Positions 6,138 to 9,908 of a stretch of 9,908 nucleotides of DNA are shown piece after piece. The notes under the pieces were generated by a model. That model searched no databases. It saw nothing but the letters and a program-made list of their open reading frames with translations, and had not been told where the DNA came from. The translations under genes were made by a program, and so were the position numbers. Each line of letters opens with the position of its first letter. Position 1 is the first letter of the stretch. The stretch is from an archaeon. Its GTDB lineage: Archaea; Nanobdellota; Nanobdellia; Woesearchaeales; GW2011-AR9. Where the stretch lies: assembly GCA_020053615.1 (NCBI GenBank), contig JAGVMW010000026.1, positions 1 through 9,908 of the forward strand. The letters run 5' to 3'.

Positions 6138-6845
6138 TTACCCAACATAACTCAGTTTCTTATCCTCTTGGATTCTCTCTGCTTTCTGAGTCTTCTCCAT
6201 AATTCCTTTTAACTTGCCTTCAAATGCTTCTGCCTGCTTCAGCAGCGGCTTAGGGTCTATTTTCAATCCAGTATACGCATCCAAAGCTTTAATTATTTCC
6301 GCAGCAGCTTTGCTGTCAGGGAGATTACTCTGCGCTTCGGCAAAGAATGCTACCATAGAAGTCTTCATATCTTTAGCCAATAACGCACCAGTAACACCTA
6401 CAATAATTCCTTCCATCAACGGCTTAGCAATCTTGCTCAGCTCTTGATTACTTGCTCCCAAACCGTTCGAATAAAAGAAAACTCTGCTAGCATCAGGATT
6501 AGGCGAACCTACTCCTTCCAACGAAATTATCTCTTTAGCATTCAATTCTTTAGCTAATTGCAATACCACATCCGCAATTTTCCACCCTAAATCTTTGCCG
6601 ATATTAATTGCATGCAGAATAACAATGTTGTATTCTTTGTTATAATGAACTGAGACCGGATCAATAACTTTATTCTGATGAATAGCTACCATAGCTGGAA
6701 TTTCATCCATCTCTACTGTTCCGATTTTCTCCATCTTGAGATGTTCCATCAAGAATTCAGTAGCTATCGTCCCGATTAATCCAAATCCGGGAAAGCCTTC
6801 GATAATAGTAACATTTCTTGGTTTCTTTTTTAACAGCAATTTCAT
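6138..6845 (-). CDS. PAC2-family protein (proteasome assembly chaperone homologue)
   Basis: A 235-aa archaeal member of the PAC2 family, related to eukaryotic proteasome assembly chaperones and archaeal PbaA/PbaB. The N-terminal signature is plain: VTIIEGFPGFGLIGT (residues 12-26). An ATP-grasp-like alternation of strands and helices follows, with LEGVGSPNP and GVTGALLA in the middle. The C-terminal 40 residues form a charged helix rich in Lys/Glu and end in KKLSYVG. That tail resembles the HbYX proteasome-docking motif (hydrophobic-Tyr-X) but carries one extra glycine. The start has a strong AGGTGAT about 7 bases upstream. No clear TATA box is visible; CTTAAAAA about 80 bases upstream is the best weak candidate. 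It is first in an operon with the 88-aa gene. Confidence 0.9.
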   Translation of the reverse strand: MKLLLKKKPRNVTIIEGFPGFGLIGTIATEFLMEHLKMEKIGTVEMDEIPAMVAIHQNKVIDPVSVHYNKEYNIVILHAINIGKDLGWKIADVVLQLAKELNAKEIISLEGVGSPNPDASRVFFYSNGLGASNQELSKIAKPLMEGIIVGVTGALLAKDMKTSMVAFFAEAQSNLPDSKAAAEIIKALDAYTGLKIDPKPLLKQAEAFEGKLKGIMEKTQKAERIQEDKKLSYVG

Positions 6846-7031
6846 TTTAGCATCACCTTCTTTTTATGTTGTTATTATGTTATTTGTGTTTTTAGGGTAG
6901 AAAGTAAAGGTTGTTTTTAAGTGTTTTGCAACCAGCAGAGCCATTTAAGATGTAAATTAAAGTTAATTCGATTTATTAATAATGTGAAGAACCATGATTT
7001 AACGTTTAGTATTATTTGTAACACAGAAAAG

Positions 7032-7520
7032 CTAACCCCGCTCAAACCTAAACGACAAATCATTATATTCTCTAGTTTCGTAAACACATATTCCCTCTTC
7101 ATGCCACAACACAAATTCAATTATGCCTGCATCTAAAGCCATTTTGCTGCAAATAGTACAATATGGTTTTCCTGCTCGTTGGGGCTTATTTTCTTTGTCC
7201 AAACGGATAAAATACAATCTTGAGCCAACAATCTCGTCAGGATTATTTCTTAATGCATCCATTATCGCTCTCTGCTCGGCGTGAATACAACAAGTTTTAT
7301 CAGTAATTTTGGGGTGATAAGATTTTTTAGAATAAGAACACCTTCTCTGCGTTTCATCTTCTTGTGGAGGGCTGTTAAATCCACTTCCAATTATTTGATT
7401 CTCTTTAACAATAATAGAACCGCAACGAGAACGCTCACAAGTGGCATTTCGGGCAACTTCAACTGATTGAGCAATGTATTCTAATGCTTCCATTCCTTCA
7501 TTGCCTAATAAAATTCTCAT
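7032..7520 (-). CDS. CMP/dCMP deaminase-family zinc protein
   Basis: A 162-aa cytidine/deoxycytidylate-deaminase fold protein, cytosolic. Zinc and catalytic residues are visible: H80-A-E82 (E82 the proton shuttle) and C121/C124 in PYCTICSK; the usual form is PCxxC, so one residue is inserted after the proline. Extra cysteines (28, 33, 61, 77, 78) cluster before the active site, as in ComEB-like dCMP deaminases, and could hold a second structural zinc. Q83 after HAE differs from the common HAE-N. The substrate is therefore uncertain: dCMP, another nucleotide, or a base. The start could be the first ATG (AGGA 12 bases upstream) or M10, whose upstream AAGGA is very close. It ends in TAG; a further 10 in-frame codons run to a TAA. 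It lies 24 bases past the read-through end of the proline dehydrogenase frame, so the two are probably one operon. Confidence 0.85.
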   Translation of the reverse strand: MRILLGNEGMEALEYIAQSVEVARNATCERSRCGSIIVKENQIIGSGFNSPPQEDETQRRCSYSKKSYHPKITDKTCCIHAEQRAIMDALRNNPDEIVGSRLYFIRLDKENKPQRAGKPYCTICSKMALDAGIIEFVLWHEEGICVYETREYNDLSFRFERG

Positions 7521-7544
7521 GTTTTAAATAATTCCTGTCTTCGA

Positions 7545-7628
7545 TTACCACACCATATTCTTTATCACATACATCCCCAGCATCGGATTCTCTTTCATTC
7601 TTCTGAACGAGTAAGCTTTAGCTCGCTA
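7545..7628 (-). other. in-frame continuation of proline dehydrogenase past UAG
   Basis: After the TAG at 7626-7628 the same frame stays open for 26 codons to a TAA at 7545-7547. It encodes AYSFRRMKENP followed by a hydrophobic helix. This matches the last helix of proline dehydrogenases, whose YxxRRxxE motif supplies the two arginines that bind the proline carboxylate. The family-typical motif in the same frame shows that this segment is, or recently was, translated as part of the enzyme. Including one residue at UAG, the product would be 302 aa, close to the usual single-domain length. Confidence 0.75.
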
Positions 7629-8453
7629 CCAATTTCCGTAAGGAAGATATACTCTAGCACGATAACCTTCTTTAGTTAGCTCAATCAACTGCTGGTTATC
7701 TACCCCATATAACATTTGAAATTCAAATCGGTCTTGAGGAAAATGATTTTCTTTAATTGCATTAATAATTATCTGGTCGTGGGTAGCGACAGCAGTATAA
7801 CACCCATACTGCATCAAAAAATCAGCTAAGCGAATGAAATTAGCATTTATTTGATATGGCTTTACATAAGCCTGCTCGGTTTCGGGATAAATACCTTTGC
7901 AAACACGCACATTCGGCTTTAGATGAGCTAATGCTTTTACATCTGACAAGCTGCGTTCTAATCGCGCCTGAACCACAAATCCTAAGTTAGAAAAGTCCTG
8001 ATGCAATTCTTTCCACATCTTTAGGGTATTATCAGTATAGTTAGAATCCTCCATGTCGATTCTTGCGGCAATATCCTTATCGTCTGCAACAGAAATAATC
8101 TCTCGCATCAGCGATTTACAAGTGTGGTAATATTTTCCTTTCGAAGTAAGCCCTAATTGCGATAGTTTTAGTGAGATATAATTATGACTGGATAATTTAT
8201 GTTCAATGACTTCTTGGATAAGCTTTCTATATTCATTTGCTTCCACATTTGCTTCTCCCTGATTCTGGACATGCTCTCCCAGAAGATTTATAGTACTAAA
8301 TACTCCTTTTTGTTTAAACTGTTCCGCTTTCTCAATGACTTCATCGATAGTTTCTCTGGCAATATAACGGGAAGCTACTTTGTGTACAAACGAGTCCGGC
8401 AAATGAGGAACAACCGATACGATTCCTTTATTGACTAAGTTTAATAATCCCAT
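7626..8453 (-). CDS. proline dehydrogenase, C-terminal helix cut off by in-frame UAG
   Basis: A FAD-dependent proline dehydrogenase (proline to 1-pyrroline-5-carboxylate, the first step of proline breakdown), TIM-barrel PutB/PutA-PRODH type. Motifs in order: NLLGE (56-60); catalytic-site lysine K96 in ISLKLSQLG; D133 in RIDMED; QARL (162-165); K186 in RVCKGIY; ATHD (223-226); EFQMLYG (244-250); RVYLPYG (267-273). The frame then stops at TAG after W275, before the essential YxxRRxxE helix, which continues in the same frame downstream. As a 275-aa product it should be inactive. Either the UAG is read through, possibly as pyrrolysine, or this is a young pseudogene or a sequence error. No P5C dehydrogenase is visible. 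The start ATG at 8453 gives a family-like N-terminus, and the gene diverges from the plus-strand regulator-like gene. Confidence 0.85.
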   Translation of the reverse strand: MGLLNLVNKGIVSVVPHLPDSFVHKVASRYIARETIDEVIEKAEQFKQKGVFSTINLLGEHVQNQGEANVEANEYRKLIQEVIEHKLSSHNYISLKLSQLGLTSKGKYYHTCKSLMREIISVADDKDIAARIDMEDSNYTDNTLKMWKELHQDFSNLGFVVQARLERSLSDVKALAHLKPNVRVCKGIYPETEQAYVKPYQINANFIRLADFLMQYGCYTAVATHDQIIINAIKENHFPQDRFEFQMLYGVDNQQLIELTKEGYRARVYLPYGNW

Positions 8454-8497
8454 GGGAAGACTAAGTTACAAGCGGTATTAAAATCATTTCGTTACTG

Positions 8498-8511
8498 GAA
8501 AATGTATTTTC
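8498..8511. promoter_or_regulatory. palindrome GAAAAT-GT-ATTTTC, candidate operator
   Basis: A 14-bp inverted repeat with perfect 6-bp arms lies in the 102-bp divergent spacer, four bases upstream of the BRE of the plus-strand gene and 45 bases from the proline dehydrogenase ATG. Its position suits a regulator site. AT-rich palindromes of this length also arise by chance. Confidence 0.35.
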
Positions 8512-8515
8512 ACCA

Positions 8516-8531
8516 CCAAAAATATTTATAG
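8516..8531 (+). promoter_or_regulatory. BRE/TATA promoter of the winged-helix/coiled-coil gene
   Basis: CCAAAAAT followed by ATTTATAG is an archaeal BRE/TATA pair. The TATA centre is about 28 bases from the ATG at 8556, so the transcript should be leaderless or nearly so, and no Shine-Dalgarno is seen. The core resembles the shared promoters at 4718-5812 but lacks their CTACT and GTAA elements. Confidence 0.65.
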
Positions 8532-8555
8532 TTCATCCTCTTTAGAGATAAAACC

Positions 8556-8987
8556 ATGAAGCTAACGCAAGTAGAGAAGCTTATTCTGTATTCTTTGGGG
8601 CAGTTCTACCAATCTATCAACCAGCCTTTGGTGGAAAAGCCGCTAACCTTGCGTACTTCCAAGATAACTTTCATTGAATGGATGCTACATTCTGGGATAA
8701 TAACCAAGCAGGAACGTGCTTTGTACCAGAATATAGAATCGCTGGAGAAAAATAAGTTAATTCGTTACGATACGCGTATGATTGTGTTTACTAATTCTGG
8801 GCTAAAAGAGCTGGAGAATATCAAGAAAGAATTGGAAAAGAAGGGAAAAGAGTTAGATAAAAGAGAGAAAGAATTAGAATTGAAAAGAAAAGAGTTAGGG
8901 CAGTTTAGAGAATTGGAGAAGTATTTTATTTCTGGCGATAAGCCAAGACGGAAATTGCAGACGGTGATATGTGAGGAGTGTGGGTGA
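8556..8987 (+). CDS. winged-helix-like protein with C-terminal coiled coil
   Basis: A 143-aa protein. Residues 5-85 look like a winged-helix DNA-binding fold: helices over VEKLILYSLGQFY, KITFIEWMLHSG and QERALYQNIESLEKNKLI, then a strand pair RYDTRMIVFTNSG. Residues 84-122 form a highly charged Lys/Glu coiled coil, which would mediate dimerisation. The C-terminus ends in CEECG, a single C-x-x-C that could bind zinc across a dimer or act as a redox site. I infer a small transcription regulator but have no name for it. It is the only plus-strand gene in the window. It diverges from proline dehydrogenase across a 102-bp spacer with a palindrome, and converges on the methyltransferase with a 12-bp gap. 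Confidence 0.75.
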   Translation: MKLTQVEKLILYSLGQFYQSINQPLVEKPLTLRTSKITFIEWMLHSGIITKQERALYQNIESLEKNKLIRYDTRMIVFTNSGLKELENIKKELEKKGKELDKREKELELKRKELGQFRELEKYFISGDKPRRKLQTVICEECG

Positions 8988-8999
8988 AATAAATTCTAA

Positions 9000-9737
9000 T
9001 CACTTCTTCCTGAGTTTAAACAGAATAAAGCTAGGTAATTTAATCGTTAAGAGATATTTCTGAGAATCATATTTTCTAGAACAGGGGATAGGTTTAGCAT
9101 CAACATAATCAACTATTTCAAAATTATGCTTCAATGCCGTTTTTATCAGAGTTTGATAGGTGAAATTGCGTAAGTTCATCCATCCCAATGTGCCTAAATC
9201 ACCTTTCTGAAATGATTCATTGAAGTAATCTCCGTAAATAATCTTTTTTGTTCCTATTTTAACTGCTTCGATTATGTGTTGAGGACTGCTATTTATCATA
9301 TTAAAGATAGGATGTCCGGTAGAATAGACAAAAATGCCTTTTGATTTTAACACGCGATAAACCTGAGCGAACAACTTATCCAGATTTGCGGTGTAATGTA
9401 GGGCTAAACTGCAGATTACTACATCAAAAGTTTTATCTTTGAATGGAAACTTGCTATCCATATTTCCTACCAAGAATTCTGTGTTTGGGATTTTACTTTG
9501 CTGGGCATATTTAATTAATTTTCGGCTAATATCAAAACCAATTATTTTCTTAGCTCCATTCTTAGAAAGTATCTGTACATGATCTCCAAATCCACAAGCT
9601 ACGTCGAGAATAATTTTGTTCTTAACCTTGCCCACCAACTTAATCATGGCTGGAACTTCTATATCTCGATTGTAATCAAAGCGCTGTTGGTTCTGTCTTC
9701 GAGTGTAGTACAATTCTGCGACTTTATTGTAGTTCAT
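9000..9737 (-). CDS. class I SAM-dependent methyltransferase
   Basis: A 245-aa Rossmann-fold methyltransferase of the Methyltransf_11/UbiE-like type. Motif I is LDVACGFGDH (44-53), the acidic motif II residue is in GFDIS (67-71), NMD (92-94) follows, and motif IV is FDVVICSLALHY (104-115), followed by the YRVLKSKGIF strand of the fold. The last 120 residues form the substrate-side lid and are not diagnostic, so the acceptor is unknown. The ATG is preceded by GGTGA about 9 bases upstream. It begins four bases after the TAA of the upstream broken frame, so it was probably translationally coupled to that gene. Confidence 0.85.
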   Translation of the reverse strand: MNYNKVAELYYTRRQNQQRFDYNRDIEVPAMIKLVGKVKNKIILDVACGFGDHVQILSKNGAKKIIGFDISRKLIKYAQQSKIPNTEFLVGNMDSKFPFKDKTFDVVICSLALHYTANLDKLFAQVYRVLKSKGIFVYSTGHPIFNMINSSPQHIIEAVKIGTKKIIYGDYFNESFQKGDLGTLGWMNLRNFTYQTLIKTALKHNFEIVDYVDAKPIPCSRKYDSQKYLLTIKLPSFILFKLRKK

Positions 9738-9741
9738 GGTT

Positions 9742-9908
9742 TTACTTCACCACCATCTTTCTCACTTCATCCAAAAACTCAATCGCTCGTTTTACGGAAG
9801 TTCTGGCTTTGTTTAAATAACCCGCGTAAATCCTCTACCTCGCAGGTAGGGGATGTAAGCGGATAATTCTTTTATATTGTACGAATCACTTTCTTTAGCG
9901 CTAGCAAA
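9742..9908 (-). pseudogene. C-terminal end of an unknown gene with an apparent -1 frame break
   Basis: The gene enters from the window edge. One minus-strand frame reads KESDSYNIKELSAYIPYLR and closes at a TAA at 9813-9815. A second frame, offset by -1, is open from a TAG at 9835-9837 to a TAA at 9742-9744. It ends in a convincing amphipathic helix (KARTSVKRAIEFLDEVRKM) and lacks its own start codon. The two together read like one protein tail with the frame broken near 9828-9836, inside a 41-nt hairpin. The last helix loosely resembles the terminal helix of HEPN-domain proteins, but that is weak. The tail overlaps the methyltransferase ribosome-binding site, as in an operon. Alternatives are a sequencing indel, or a gene that simply ends at 9813. 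Confidence 0.45.
9822..9862. repeat. 41-nt near-perfect hairpin
   Basis: Arms at 9822-9840 and 9844-9862 pair at 17 of 19 positions (one of these a G-T pair), with mismatches only at 9826/9858 and 9829/9855, closing on a three-base CGC loop. The GC-rich ends are CCGC and GCGG, with a central CTACCT/AGGTAG. It coincides with the apparent frame break of the gene at the window edge. Confidence 0.7.

Noticed and set aside
6846..7031. Extra gene in the spacer between PAC2 and the deaminase
   Set aside because: Short frames exist on both strands, but they lack a ribosome-binding site or promoter and overlap the deaminase antisense. I see only the weak upstream region of PAC2.
9822..9862. tRNA or IS200/IS605 transposon end at the 41-nt hairpin
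   Set aside because: A single long stem does not fold as a cloverleaf and lacks a T-loop sequence. No transposase lies in the visible flank.

Overview
The window looks like a low-GC archaeal chromosome, most likely from a DPANN-type lineage. That is an inference from gene families and signals, not a species call. The archaeal signs are a PAC2-family proteasome-assembly-chaperone homologue, textbook BRE/TATA promoters with no bacterial -35/-10 elements, poly-T terminators, and a mix of Shine-Dalgarno and near-leaderless starts. Nearly everything is on the minus strand, so the transcriptional order runs from high to low coordinates. I see no tRNA, rRNA, CRISPR array or transposase.

Region by region (high to low): 9742-9908 holds the end of a gene whose reading frame seems to be broken at a strong 41-nt hairpin. 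It runs into a SAM methyltransferase (9000-9737). A small plus-strand winged-helix/coiled-coil protein (8556-8987) converges on the methyltransferase and diverges from a proline dehydrogenase (7626-8453). The dehydrogenase is interrupted by an in-frame UAG. The 26 codons after that UAG still encode the family's substrate-binding YxxRRxxE helix. A CMP/dCMP-deaminase-like protein follows (7032-7520), then PAC2 (6138-6845) with a small unknown partner (5850-6116).

The most unusual part is 1-5849. Three successive minus-strand transcription units (a 78-aa unknown; a 168-aa unknown; and a two-gene operon of a CbbQ/NorQ-type AAA+ ATPase plus a 1172-aa CbbO/NorD-like VWA protein) each start from the same 36-bp promoter. 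Each promoter has a BRE/TATA core preceded, at identical spacing, by GTAA and CTACT elements. This looks like one small regulon around a MoxR-class ATPase/VWA machine. The VWA protein has an oversized N-terminal region, and its metal-site residues are replaced (Asp/Ser/Ser to Asn/Asn/Asn). A truncated JAMM-like fragment follows it at the window edge. Between the 168-aa gene and the operon is a 3' UTR with two hairpins and a tandem 20-bp repeat, ending in a T7 terminator. I propose the ATPase/VWA pair plus the two small unknown proteins as the candidate undescribed system; its substrate cannot be read from the sequence.
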